DNA of 64,000 bases from Methylobacterium symbioticum (GTDB taxonomy: Bacteria > Pseudomonadota > Alphaproteobacteria > Rhizobiales > Beijerinckiaceae), in the NCBI RefSeq assembly GCF_902141845.1, contig NZ_CABFPH010000005.1:1-64000 (forward strand), in the 5' to 3' direction. Made by a program: the position numbers and the translations under genes. Below are positions 31,999 to 40,570 of this stretch, in pieces. Each line of letters opens with the position of its first letter. Position 1 is the first letter of the stretch. A model generated the notes under the pieces. It ran no database searches, was not told the DNA's origin, and worked only from the letters and a program-made list of their open reading frames with translations.

Positions 31999-33417
31999 TC
32001 ATGCCGCCTGGTCGAGGCAGGCGGCGACGGCGTCGATCAGGCGCGTGTCCTCGCCGGCCATCGCGTCCATGGCCGCCATGCGACGCAGGACGGTGCGGGT
32101 GATCGCCTCCTCCACCGTATCTTCGGCAAAGGCATAGTGGATCACGGCCGCCTCGCCGTCGCGGTGACAGCGCCCTTCGATCTGGGCAAGCTGGATCGCG
32201 CTGTGACGCATGTCGTGGACGATGAGGGCCCGGTCCCGCGCGCCGCCCGGCATCTCGTTGCGGTGGAGCGAGATCGATTCCGTCACCGTGAAGACGATGG
32301 CGTCGAGCTGCCCCGTCTGGAAGGCCACGCGCTCGGCCTCGTTGATCTCGGCGGCTTGCGTGCCGTCGATCGAGCCGACCCGCCAGCCGCGGCCGCGCAG
32401 GGTCTCGGCCAGGGCGGCCCCGGTCTCCAGGAAGGCCACCGAGAGCGCGACCTGCTCGCCGGCTTCCAGAAGCAGATCCGCAAGATCGGCGGTGCCGGCG
32501 ACCCGCAGCAGGCTCGCCTTCTGCCGGAAACGCAGGTCCGCGGCCCAGCCGGCCGCGCGCCGAGTGCTGCCACCCGACAGTCCCCATTCCCGGCGGAACT
32601 CCCGCCAGGTCGCGTCGTAGAGCCGACGCTCCTCCGGCTTCAAGGCGGTGGGGCTGAGTTCACGCTGCACCTCCGGCCAGCCGGCGATGTCATTGGGGCG
32701 CCGCCGCAGGCCGATGGCGCCCGGACCCGCATAGAGCAGGTCGGCCATCACGGCGCAGTCGCGGGCATTGGCCTGCCAGGACCAGTTCACCCAGCGGCCC
32801 TTGGCGCGGCCGATGCCGAGACGCTGCATCAGGGCGCGGAACTCGGCGAGCGTCCCGGTCGGCTGCCCGACGGCCGCGCCGAGGAGGGGCCCGAGATAGC
32901 CGAGTTCGTGCGGGGCCTGACCCGCGGTCGCGCTCATATAGACCGTGAAGGCGGCGGCCTCGGCGAGATGGCGGCAGACCTGGGTCTGCTGCGCGTAGGG
33001 GTTGCGCAGGCGGTGGCTCTCGTCGAACACCACCAGCGGCCAGGTCCGTTTCAGGCTGCCGTGCTTGGCGAGCGCGTTGTTGCGCGCCCGCGCCGAGCGC
33101 CGCGCGGGGGCGGTCTCCGACGCCATCAGTGACTTGGTCCGCTCGTAGTTGATGAGCGTCACCGCCTTGGCCGAGGGCCCGGCATCGCGGATGGTGCGCC
33201 GCCATTGCGGCATCGCGCCCTTCGGGCAGACAACGAGCACCTCCAGCTCCGGCATGGCCGCGAGCGCGGACCAGACCGAAAGTGTCTTGCCGAGGCCCGT
33301 GGCGTCGCCGAGGAGGAAGCCCGGACGTCCTGCGGCTCGCGCCGCCAGGATCGCCCGCGCCGCCTCAGCCTGATGCGGCCGTGGGACGAGGGCGCGGGTC
33401 TCTGCGACGGCCCTCAC
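31999..33417 (-). CDS. SNF2-like DEAD/DEAH-box helicase
   Basis: A 472-aa superfamily 2 ATPase. Walker A GDATGLGKT lies at 37-45, motif Ia at VVCPKGAMPQW, motif II DESH at 132-135, motif III SAT at 162-164, and a motif VI-like QIEGRCHRDGE near residue 425. The size and the compact, accessory-free build match small SNF2-like helicases seen in phages and islands more than Rad54-size remodellers. No methyltransferase, nuclease or other defence gene adjoins, and the gene ends 6 bases from acdR. Function unknown; DNA translocation is the likely activity. Confidence 0.85.
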   Translation of the reverse strand: MRAVAETRALVPRPHQAEAARAILAARAAGRPGFLLGDATGLGKTLSVWSALAAMPELEVLVVCPKGAMPQWRRTIRDAGPSAKAVTLINYERTKSLMASETAPARRSARARNNALAKHGSLKRTWPLVVFDESHRLRNPYAQQTQVCRHLAEAAAFTVYMSATAGQAPHELGYLGPLLGAAVGQPTGTLAEFRALMQRLGIGRAKGRWVNWSWQANARDCAVMADLLYAGPGAIGLRRRPNDIAGWPEVQRELSPTALKPEERRLYDATWREFRREWGLSGGSTRRAAGWAADLRFRQKASLLRVAGTADLADLLLEAGEQVALSVAFLETGAALAETLRGRGWRVGSIDGTQAAEINEAERVAFQTGQLDAIVFTVTESISLHRNEMPGGARDRALIVHDMRHSAIQLAQIEGRCHRDGEAAVIHYAFAEDTVEEAITRTVLRRMAAMDAMAGEDTRLIDAVAACLDQAA

Positions 33418-33439
33418 CGGCGCGGGCCCTCGGGGTACG

Positions 33440-34318
33440 TCAGCGCTCCAGCCGGGCCACGAGGCTCGACGTATCCCAGCGGCCGCCGCCCATGGCCTGC
33501 ACCTCGGCGTAGAACTGATCGACCAGCGCGCTCACCGGGAGCTTGGCCCCGTTGCGGCGGCCTTCCTCCAGCAGGATGGCGAGGTCCTTGCGCATCCAGT
33601 CCACGGCGAACCCGAAATCGAAGCTGCCAGCATTCATGGTCTTGCCGCGATTCTCCATCTGCCAGGAGCCGGCGGCCCCCTTGGAGATCACCTCCAAGAC
33701 GGCCTCCACGTCGAGCCCGGCGCGCTTGGCGAAGTGGATGCCCTCGGACAAGCCCTGGACGAGGCCCGCGATACAGATCTGATTGACCATCTTGGTGAGC
33801 TGGCCGGCGCCCGCCGGGCCCATCAGGCGGCAGGCGCGGGCATAGGCCATGATGACCGGCTCGACCTTGGCATAGGTCTCCGGCTCGCCGCCGCACATCA
33901 CGGTGAGCACGCCGTTCTCAGCGCCGGCCTGACCGCCGGAGACCGGCGCGTCCACGAAGCCGAGCCCGGCCTCGGCCGCCGCTGCGGCCAGTTCCCGGGC
34001 CACCTCCGCCGAGGCGGTGGTGTGGTCGACGAAGATCGCGCCGCGCTCCATGCCGGCGAGCGCGCCGTCCGCGCCCAACACGACGCTGCGCAGATCGGCG
34101 TCGTTGCCGACGCAGGCGAACACGATCTCGGCGCCGCGCGCCGCCTCGCGGGGCGTCGCCGCAGAGGCGCAGCCAGCGACGTCCCCATGGGCCTTCACCC
34201 AGGCTTCCGCCTTGGCCGGCGTGCGGTTGTAGACCGTGACCGCGTGACCCTTCTTGGCGAGGTGCCCGGCCATCGGGCCGCCCATCACCCCGAGGCCCAG
34301 GAACGCAACCTTCGCCAT
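33440..34318 (-). CDS. NAD(P)-dependent 3-hydroxyisobutyrate dehydrogenase / tartronate semialdehyde reductase family
   Basis: A 292-aa beta-hydroxyacid dehydrogenase. GLGVMG at 8-13 is the Rossmann turn, DAPVSGG the substrate loop, and the catalytic Lys lies in GQLTKMVNQ near residue 170. The family includes 3-hydroxyisobutyrate dehydrogenase, tartronate semialdehyde reductase (GlxR) and succinic semialdehyde reductases, and the sequence does not separate them. A C1 organism with glyoxylate turnover could use the GlxR role. ATG 34318 is preceded by GAGAGGACA; the frame is open to 34408. It may share a promoter region with the divergent cstA. Confidence 0.88.
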   Translation of the reverse strand: MAKVAFLGLGVMGGPMAGHLAKKGHAVTVYNRTPAKAEAWVKAHGDVAGCASAATPREAARGAEIVFACVGNDADLRSVVLGADGALAGMERGAIFVDHTTASAEVARELAAAAAEAGLGFVDAPVSGGQAGAENGVLTVMCGGEPETYAKVEPVIMAYARACRLMGPAGAGQLTKMVNQICIAGLVQGLSEGIHFAKRAGLDVEAVLEVISKGAAGSWQMENRGKTMNAGSFDFGFAVDWMRKDLAILLEEGRRNGAKLPVSALVDQFYAEVQAMGGGRWDTSSLVARLER

Positions 34319-34544
34319 CGTGTCCTCTCCGCCGCTCGTGGCCGGTCCGGCCCTCATGCTGTGCGGTCTAGATTTCGGAGCAGGCCCGGTCAAACGCCCC
34401 TGGTCCACGGACTCGGCCGCTGTTGAGGCCGGTCGCGATGTGTTCCGAAAAAGGACGACCCCCTATTCTCAGATGCAACCGCCTGCGCCAAAAGGGCGGC
34501 TTCTGCCGGCCGTCGAAGAGCCGGACCTCTGGAGTGGGACGCCG

Positions 34545-36602
34545 ATGGGCGCGATCAGCAAGCACGGGCCATGGGCCCTCGTCGGGGCGCTCGGCGCCGC
34601 GGCACTCTCCATCGTGGCGGTCGAGCGGGGGGAGGTGGTCAACGCCCTCTGGCTCGTGGTCGCCGCAGTCTGCGTCTACCTCATCGCCTATCGCTATTAC
34701 GCGAAGTTCATCGCCGACAAGGTGATGCGCCTCGACGCCAAGCGCGAGACGCCCGCGGTTCGCCACAACGACGGGCTCGACTACGTTCCCACCAACAAGT
34801 CCGTGCTGTTCGGCCACCATTTCGCGGCCATCGCGGGGGCAGGCCCGCTGGTCGGCCCGGTGCTCGCCGCACAGATGGGCTACCTGCCCGGCATGCTCTG
34901 GATCCTCGCGGGCGTCGTGCTCGCGGGCGCCGTGCAGGATTTCATGGTGCTGTTCATCTCGATGCGGCGCGACGGGCGCTCGCTCGGCGAGCTGATCCGC
35001 TCGGAGCTCGGCACCATCCCCGGCATCATCGCCCTGTTCGGCACCTTCCTGATCATGGTGATCCTGCTCGCGGTGCTGGCCCTCATCGTGGTCAAGGCGT
35101 TGGCCGAGAGCCCGTGGGGCACCTTCACCGTGATGATGACGATCCCGATCGCGATGCTGATGGGTATCTACACCCGCTACATCCGTCCGGGTAAGATCGG
35201 CGAGGTCTCGGTCATCGGCTTCCTCCTGCTGATGGCCGCCATCGTCGGCGGCGGCAGCGTCGCCGCTCACCCGGTCTGGGGCCCGGCCTTCACCTTCACC
35301 GGGACGCAGCTCTGCTGGCTGCTGATCGGCTACGGCTTCGTTGCCTCGATCCTGCCGGTCTGGCTGCTGCTCGCCCCGCGCGACTACCTCTCGACCTTCC
35401 TCAAGATCGGCACCATCGTGGGCCTCGCCCTCGGCATCGCCGTGGTCGCGCCGCAAATGCAGATGCCGGCGATGACGAAGTTCGTGGACGGAACCGGCCC
35501 GGTCTGGTCCGGCCAGCTCTTCCCGTTCCTGTTCATCACCATCGCCTGCGGCTCGGTCTCGGGCTTCCACGCGCTGATCTCGTCGGGCACGACCCCGAAG
35601 CTGATCGCCAACGAGATGGATGCCCGCTTCATCGGCTATGGCGGCATGCTGATGGAATCCTTCGTGGCGATCATGGCGCTGGTCTCGGCCTGCGTGATCG
35701 ATCCGGGCGTGTACTTCACCATGAACTCGCCCGCGGCCCTCGTGGGCACCACGCCGGAGACCGCCGCCGCGGCCGTGACCAAGCTCGGCTTCGCGATCAC
35801 GCCGGAGACGATCACCCAGACCGCGCAGGATGTCGGCGAGCACACCATCATCTCGCGCGCCGGCGGCGCCCCGACGCTCGCGGTCGGCATGGCGCACATC
35901 ATCTCCTCCGCCATCGGCGGCAAGGCGATGATGGCCTTCTGGTACCACTTCGCGATCCTGTTCGAGGCCCTGTTCATCCTCACTGCGGTGGATGCGGGCA
36001 CCCGCGCCTGCCGCTTCATGGTGCAGGACCTGATCGGCCTGGCGGTGCCGGCCTTCAAGGAGACCGCGTCCTGGGGCCCGAGCATCGTCGCCACCGCCAT
36101 CGCGGTGGGCGCCTGGGGCTACTTCCTCTACCAGGGCGTCACCGACCCGCTCGGCGGCATCAACACCCTGTGGCCGCTCTTCGGCATCTCGAACCAGATG
36201 CTGGCCGCGGTGGCCCTGACGCTCTGCACGGTGGTGATCTTCAAGATGAAGCGCGAGCGCTACGCCTTCGTCACCATCATCCCGACCATCTGGCTCTGCA
36301 TCTGCACCCTGACGGCGGGCTGGCAGAAGATTTTCTCGGCCGACCCGCGCATCGGCTTCCTGGCCCATGCCGACCGCTACGCGACGGCGCTCGCCGAGGG
36401 GAAGGTGCTGGCCCCCGCCAAGAACGCCGACCAGATGGCGCAGATCATCTTCAACGACCGGATCGACGCCGTGCTGGCCGCGATGTTCATCGGGCTCGTC
36501 CTGGCGATCGGCGCCTTCGGCATCCTGTCCTGCCTGAAGGCGCTGCGCGCCTCGGGCTGGACGGCGCTGGAGAGCGATCCGCGCGCCGTTCCGGCGGAGT
36601 GA
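34545..36602 (+). CDS. cstA: Carbon starvation protein CstA (pyruvate/peptide transporter)
   Basis: A 685-aa inner-membrane protein with about 16-18 hydrophobic segments. CstA-family proteins import pyruvate or peptides under carbon limitation. Family motifs RYYAKFIADKV, GHHFAAIAGAGPLVGPVLAAQMGY, the SGFHALISSGTTPKLI segment and GISNQMLAAVAL are complete. ATG 34545 is preceded by GGAG and gives the usual N-terminus; the open frame back to 34254 overlaps the divergent gene. The small partner gene follows 4 bases after the stop. Confidence 0.95.
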   Translation: MGAISKHGPWALVGALGAAALSIVAVERGEVVNALWLVVAAVCVYLIAYRYYAKFIADKVMRLDAKRETPAVRHNDGLDYVPTNKSVLFGHHFAAIAGAGPLVGPVLAAQMGYLPGMLWILAGVVLAGAVQDFMVLFISMRRDGRSLGELIRSELGTIPGIIALFGTFLIMVILLAVLALIVVKALAESPWGTFTVMMTIPIAMLMGIYTRYIRPGKIGEVSVIGFLLLMAAIVGGGSVAAHPVWGPAFTFTGTQLCWLLIGYGFVASILPVWLLLAPRDYLSTFLKIGTIVGLALGIAVVAPQMQMPAMTKFVDGTGPVWSGQLFPFLFITIACGSVSGFHALISSGTTPKLIANEMDARFIGYGGMLMESFVAIMALVSACVIDPGVYFTMNSPAALVGTTPETAAAAVTKLGFAITPETITQTAQDVGEHTIISRAGGAPTLAVGMAHIISSAIGGKAMMAFWYHFAILFEALFILTAVDAGTRACRFMVQDLIGLAVPAFKETASWGPSIVATAIAVGAWGYFLYQGVTDPLGGINTLWPLFGISNQMLAAVALTLCTVVIFKMKRERYAFVTIIPTIWLCICTLTAGWQKIFSADPRIGFLAHADRYATALAEGKVLAPAKNADQMAQIIFNDRIDAVLAAMFIGLVLAIGAFGILSCLKALRASGWTALESDPRAVPAE

Positions 36603-36606
36603 GGCG

Positions 36607-36828
36607 ATGCAGCGGTCGCCGAACCTGATGGAGCGCTGGAAGACGCTCTCGAAATGCGTCTGCGACGGTGCCAAGCTGATGGTGGGGCAGGGGGACTACG
36701 CGGCCTATGCCGAGCATGTCCGCCGCACCCATCCGGACCGCCAGCCGATGAGCGAGCTGGAATTCTTCCGTAACCGGGAGAACGCCCGGTTCGGGGTCGG
36801 CAACACCAGCGGCTTCCGCTGCTGCTGA
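36607..36828 (+). CDS. YbdD/YjiX family protein, CstA partner
   Basis: A 73-aa protein with the family core YAAYAEHVRRTHPDRQPMSELEFFRNRENARFG and a Cys-rich end. Such proteins are encoded directly after cstA or btsT in many proteobacteria and are needed for transport activity. The spacing of 4 bases from cstA implies co-translation. A hairpin follows. Confidence 0.92.
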   Translation: MQRSPNLMERWKTLSKCVCDGAKLMVGQGDYAAYAEHVRRTHPDRQPMSELEFFRNRENARFGVGNTSGFRCC

Positions 36829-36864
36829 CCGGCGCCGGGATCGGCTCCGGGGACCAAAATCCGG

Positions 36865-36893
36865 CGCCCGCGCGTTTGTCCGACGCGCGGGCG
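36865..36893. terminator. Hairpin after the cstA operon
   Basis: A perfect 11-bp stem CGCCCGCGCGT with its complement around a 7-base loop, 36 bases after the ybdD-like stop. No T-run, but the position at an operon end is typical. Confidence 0.55.
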
Positions 36894-36927
36894 TCGTGGT
36901 GTCCGCGGGGCGGCTTCGGAGATCGGG

Positions 36928-37128
36928 ATGGCGGATGAGGCGGATGGCACGGCACACGAGCCGAAGCGCGTGAACACGGCCGAGCCGTGGGAGCGCGCCT
37001 ACTGGGCACGCCGTTTCATGGTCCCGGTGGAGCAGGTGGTGGCGGCGGTGGAGGTCGTGGGCGAGGAGCCTGAGCGGGTCGCCGCCCATCTCGGCCGCGA
37101 TTGGCCGGGCCAGGAGTCGATCACCTGA
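36928..37128 (+). CDS. DUF3606 family small protein
   Basis: A 66-aa protein. W-x-x-x-x-W-A-R-R-F and V-x-x-E-Q-V-V-A-A-V-E-V-V-G follow the DUF3606 pattern, in which a small helical domain holds an HTH-like turn. No biochemical role is known. It lies between the cstA terminator and a TerB gene, with its own start ATG. Confidence 0.7.
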   Translation: MADEADGTAHEPKRVNTAEPWERAYWARRFMVPVEQVVAAVEVVGEEPERVAAHLGRDWPGQESIT

Positions 37129-37239
37129 CGCGCCGCCGCCGCACCCGGCCGCCGCCGCGTCCTCAGCCGTGCGCAACCGCGCCGAAGAGCTTGACTTGAT
37201 GGGGACAATGCCTGCCATTCCTCGAGCGGGGAGAACGGC

Positions 37240-37674
37240 ATGAGCATTCTTCAGGACGCTATCCTGCGGTTCGGCCGGACGATCATGTCCTATGCCGGCG
37301 ACGCGGTCTTCTTGCAGGCCGCCGTCTCGGCCGCGGCCAACGTCATCGTGGCGGACGGCGACATCGCCGAGGAAGAGATCGAATCGGCGATCACCGGCAT
37401 GCGGGCCAACCCGATCCTTGAGAAATCCTACGACACGCTGCGTATCGAGCAGGAGCTCTACGAGGCGATCGCCCGGGCCAAGACCCGCGCCGGGCGGCTG
37501 GAAAACCTGCGCCACGCCCAGGCCATCGCCGACCGCCCCATCGAGCAGCGTCAGGATGTGTTCCTGATCGCCGCTGACGTCGCCGATTACGGCGGCATCA
37601 GCGAGATCGAGCACAAGGCCCTCGACGAGATCGGTGCGGCCCTGCAGGTGGACAAGACCACGCTTCTGAGCTGA
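37240..37674 (+). CDS. TerB family tellurite resistance protein
   Basis: A 144-aa all-helical protein with the TerB pattern: paired acidic helices ADGDIAEEEIESAI near residue 42 and DYGGISEIEHKALDEI near residue 117, which bind metal in characterised members. TerB domains occur in tellurite resistance and in phage or stress response settings; here the gene is isolated from any ter cluster. ATG 37240 follows a GGGGAGA ribosome binding region. Confidence 0.85.
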   Translation: MSILQDAILRFGRTIMSYAGDAVFLQAAVSAAANVIVADGDIAEEEIESAITGMRANPILEKSYDTLRIEQELYEAIARAKTRAGRLENLRHAQAIADRPIEQRQDVFLIAADVADYGGISEIEHKALDEIGAALQVDKTTLLS

Positions 37675-37700
37675 GCGGCCGCGTGCCCGCGGAGGATCCC

Positions 37701-38975
37701 ATGGATGCGAGCCACCGGGATCCGGGACCCCGCGGCACAGCCGTCGCCTTCGATACCCGCCTCGGCGGCCTGACCGGCATCGCGGTGACGGGCTTCCTGC
37801 TCTCCCTCGTCACCTTCGGGATCTACCGCTTCTGGTACATGACCAACCTGCGGCGCTTCTTCTGGAGCCGCACGCTCGTGGACGGTTCGCCGGCCGAGTA
37901 TACCGGCAACGGCAAGGAGCTGTTCCTCGGCTTCCTGGTCGCCCTGGCGATCCTGGTGCCGGTCTATCTCGGGCTCTTCGCCCTCTCGCTGCTGGTCCCG
38001 TCGCTCGCCCCGCTCTCGGCGCCGATCTCCTTCCTCGTCCTGTTCCTGCTCGGGCAATACGCGCTCTATCGCGGGCGGCGCTACCGGGCGATGCGGACCC
38101 TCTGGCGCGGCATCCGCCTCGGCCAGGACGGCTCGGGGACCGCCTACGCCGCGCGGGCCGCCGGGTGGTGGCTCCTCACCCTGCTGACCCTCGGCCTCGC
38201 CTTCCCCTTCATGCGGGCGGCCCTGGAGCGCTACCGTATCCGCCATACCCTGATCGGCGTCGAGCGGATGGGCTCGACGGCGCGGGGCCGCACCATTCTC
38301 GGGCCCTGGCTGCTGATCTACGCCGTCGCGCTGCTGCCGCCTCTGGCGCTCGGCCTCGCCTTCCTGGCGGCCTCCGATTTCGCGCCGCCGACGGACCTCT
38401 TCGTATCGAAGGGCGGCAAGGGCGCCACGGTGATCAATCCGGCCTATGACGGCACGACGATCGGTCTGCTGCTTCTCGGCTTCATCGGGGCGCTCGCCAC
38501 CTGCCTGCCCCTCGCCCTGCTCCTGATCCCCTATTACCGGGCGCGGGAGACGCGCGCCTTCATGAACGCAGCGCGGCTGGGCGAGGTGCGCCTCGTCTCG
38601 ACGCTGCGCGCCCGACAGTTCTACTGGCCCTATCTCGTCTATGCCCTTTCGGTGATCGGATTCGTCGCGCTCGTCGGTCTCGCCGTCGCCATCGTCGGAT
38701 GGGCTGTCCGGAGCCGGATCGGCGGGGATGGCGGGGCGGGCTTCCTGCCGCTCCTGATCCTGCCGCTCTATCTCGGCGGCGCGCTGATCTTCGCCGTCCT
38801 CTACGTCCGGGTGATCCAGGCGCGGCTCTGGGCGGCGGTGGCCAATACCACAACGGTGAGCGACGCGGCCGGGCTCGGTCGCATCCTCGCCGCCGCGCAC
38901 GGCCCCGGCAGCGGTCTCCAGGAAGGTCTCGCCGACGCGCTCGATGTCGGTGGCGCGCTCCAGATCGGCTTCTGA
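37701..38975 (+). CDS. YjgN family (DUF898) membrane protein
   Basis: A 424-aa polytopic inner-membrane protein. The DUF898 pattern is clear: LVTFGIYRFWYMTNLRRFFW then YTGNGKELFLGFL, and a second half with MNAARLGEVRLVSTL. About eight membrane segments. ATG 37701 follows GGAGG by six bases; GTG 37683 in frame is less likely. The stop overlaps the M48 peptidase start by one base (TGATG), a pairing seen repeatedly in alphaproteobacteria and suggesting a joint envelope function that is not known. Confidence 0.88.
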   Translation: MDASHRDPGPRGTAVAFDTRLGGLTGIAVTGFLLSLVTFGIYRFWYMTNLRRFFWSRTLVDGSPAEYTGNGKELFLGFLVALAILVPVYLGLFALSLLVPSLAPLSAPISFLVLFLLGQYALYRGRRYRAMRTLWRGIRLGQDGSGTAYAARAAGWWLLTLLTLGLAFPFMRAALERYRIRHTLIGVERMGSTARGRTILGPWLLIYAVALLPPLALGLAFLAASDFAPPTDLFVSKGGKGATVINPAYDGTTIGLLLLGFIGALATCLPLALLLIPYYRARETRAFMNAARLGEVRLVSTLRARQFYWPYLVYALSVIGFVALVGLAVAIVGWAVRSRIGGDGGAGFLPLLILPLYLGGALIFAVLYVRVIQARLWAAVANTTTVSDAAGLGRILAAAHGPGSGLQEGLADALDVGGALQIGF

Positions 38976-40117
38976 TGGAGGAAGCCCTCACGGCGCAGGG
39001 CCGCTACTTCGACGGTGTCAGCGCCCGGCCGCACCCGGTCACGGTCACCTTGACGGACAGGCTCGCAGTCTCGGGTCCCGGCCTTCGCCGTGATTGGAAT
39101 CTGCTGGACCTGCGCGCGGCCGAGACCGTGCCGCCGCTGACGCGCGTCGGCGCCGCCGGGGAGGTGGCCCGGGTCGAGTTCTCGGACGAGGCTCTGGCCG
39201 CGGCGCTCGCCGCCCGCTGCCCGGACCTGCACCGCCATGAGAGCCGGGGCGGGATGCTGCGCCTTGTGCTCTGGTCCATCGCGGCCGGGCTCTCGGTGCT
39301 GCTGGTCGCGGTGTTCGGCGTGCCCGTCCTGGCGCGCCTCGCCGTGCCGCTGGTGCCCGACGCGGCCGAGACGCGGCTCGGCCGGGCAGTCGAGGATCAG
39401 GTCGTGCGCCTCCTCGGCGACCCGCCGCTCTGCGCGGATCCGGCGGGGCGTGCCGTGCTCGACGCGCTGGTGGCGCGGCTCGCGGGCGCCGCGCCGGACC
39501 TGCCGCGCGACGTCACGGTCTCGGTGCGCCGGAACGGGCTTGCCAACGCGCTGACCCTGCCGGGCGGCCGGATCGTGGTGCTCTCCGACCTGATCGCCAA
39601 GGCCCGCAGCGCCGACGAGTTCGCGGGCGTCCTCGCGCACGAACTCGGCCATGCCGCTCTGCGAGATCCGACCCGCTCCCTGATCCAGGCCTCGGCCACC
39701 TCCTTCCTGCTCAGCCTCGTGCTCGGCGATCTGACCGGGTCGACGGTGATCGTCGCGGTGGGGCAAGCGGCCCTGTCTGCGGGCTACAGCCGCGCGGCCG
39801 AGCGCGCGGCCGATGCCTATGCCGTGGCGCTGATGGGCCGGGCAGGCGGCAACGGTGCCGCACTCGCAGTGATCCTCGAGCGGATCGCCCGCGACGAGGG
39901 GGATGACGACCTCGCCTTCCTGCGCAGCCACCCCTTCACCCGTGAGCGCGCCGCGGCGATCCGCGCGCTGGCCGGGCCGGAGGCCGAGGGCATGCGGATC
40001 CTGCCCGACGCCGACTGGGCGAGCCTGCGCGCCATCTGCGGGCCGGGCGTCGCCGAGGATGCCGCCAAGCCGGACAAGCCACGCAGGCGGCGCCCAAGCT
40101 CGGATACGCCGCTCTGA
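38975..40117 (+). CDS. M48 family zinc metallopeptidase
   Basis: A 380-aa membrane peptidase. A hydrophilic N-terminal part of about 90 residues precedes one strong membrane segment (about 93-120). The zinc site HELGH lies at 222-226, with third ligand Glu276 in the AERAADAYA helix. Family members (HtpX, BepA, Oma1-like) handle membrane or outer-membrane protein quality control. Translation is coupled to the YjgN gene by a 1-base overlap. The last base of its TGA is also the first base of an intergenic repeat element. Confidence 0.9.
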   Translation: MEEALTAQGRYFDGVSARPHPVTVTLTDRLAVSGPGLRRDWNLLDLRAAETVPPLTRVGAAGEVARVEFSDEALAAALAARCPDLHRHESRGGMLRLVLWSIAAGLSVLLVAVFGVPVLARLAVPLVPDAAETRLGRAVEDQVVRLLGDPPLCADPAGRAVLDALVARLAGAAPDLPRDVTVSVRRNGLANALTLPGGRIVVLSDLIAKARSADEFAGVLAHELGHAALRDPTRSLIQASATSFLLSLVLGDLTGSTVIVAVGQAALSAGYSRAAERAADAYAVALMGRAGGNGAALAVILERIARDEGDDDLAFLRSHPFTRERAAAIRALAGPEAEGMRILPDADWASLRAICGPGVAEDAAKPDKPRRRRPSSDTPL

Positions 40118-40349
40118 GAGCCTGTTTGGGCTGGATCGACGAATCGTCATGCAGAGACTTGGCTCATCCCACCCATCCACCTCATCCTGAGGTGCGAGGC
40201 GACAGTCGAGCCGCGAAGGAGGCCTCCAGGGATCGCAGGGATATCTGGAAGCCTCCTTCGAGCCGTTCGCTGCGCTGCGGCGCCTCAGGATGAGGTCGAG
40301 GAGGGGATAGGGCGGATCAACACCCGCTCGATCGGCTCAAGCAGGCTCT
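40117..40349 (+). repeat. Intergenic repeat family A, long copy
   Basis: Begins AGAGCCTGTT on the last base of the M48 stop codon and ends AGCAGGCTCT, an inverted end with one mismatch. Its outer segments match the element at 57071-57201 almost base for base: GCTGGATCGAC, TCCCACCCATCCACCTCA, and GGATCAACACCCGCTCGAT. Unlike that copy it carries an inner part at 40180-40295. The bases from 40350 to the RND gene at 40571 hold no gene or clear promoter that I can support. Confidence 0.8.
40180..40295. repeat. Nested inverted-repeat element inside repeat A
   Basis: Bounded by perfect 13-bp inverted arms (CCTCATCCTGAGG and its complement). It contains a second pair, CGAAGGAGGC and GCCTCCTTCG, extended to about 16 bp with one mismatch. 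The two stems nest and could fold as one long hairpin. The short copy at 57 kb has only one arm at the same place, so this is an insertion here or a deletion there. Confidence 0.75.
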
Positions 40350-40570
40350 GACCAGCCGGTTCGACCATCCTGCGCCCGAGTCGGCTCGCGACGATTGTAT
40401 CCCCGGCCTCAGGGCGCGGTCATGGGCGACACGCGGGAGCGTCGACGCGGAGAAGCCGTGAAAAGCCGCGACACGGCCGCGCGCCTGCCATTCCGACATC
40501 CTCCCGAAACATTTACACCGCCGGTTGTGCGACCGATCCCGCAGCGCCTCGGCTGGAGGGTGGAGACGGC

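Noticed and set aside
31999..33417. Helicase as part of a restriction or DISARM/BREX-like defence system
   Set aside because: None of the expected methyltransferase, nuclease or phosphatase genes adjoins on either side.
34368..36674. 768-aa frame antisense to cstA
   Set aside because: Shadow of cstA with His/Asp/Arg-rich composition and no hydrophobic or domain features.
37240..37674. TerB gene as part of a tellurite or phage-defence cluster
   Set aside because: No terC, terD, terZ or other ter genes adjoin; it stands alone among core genes.
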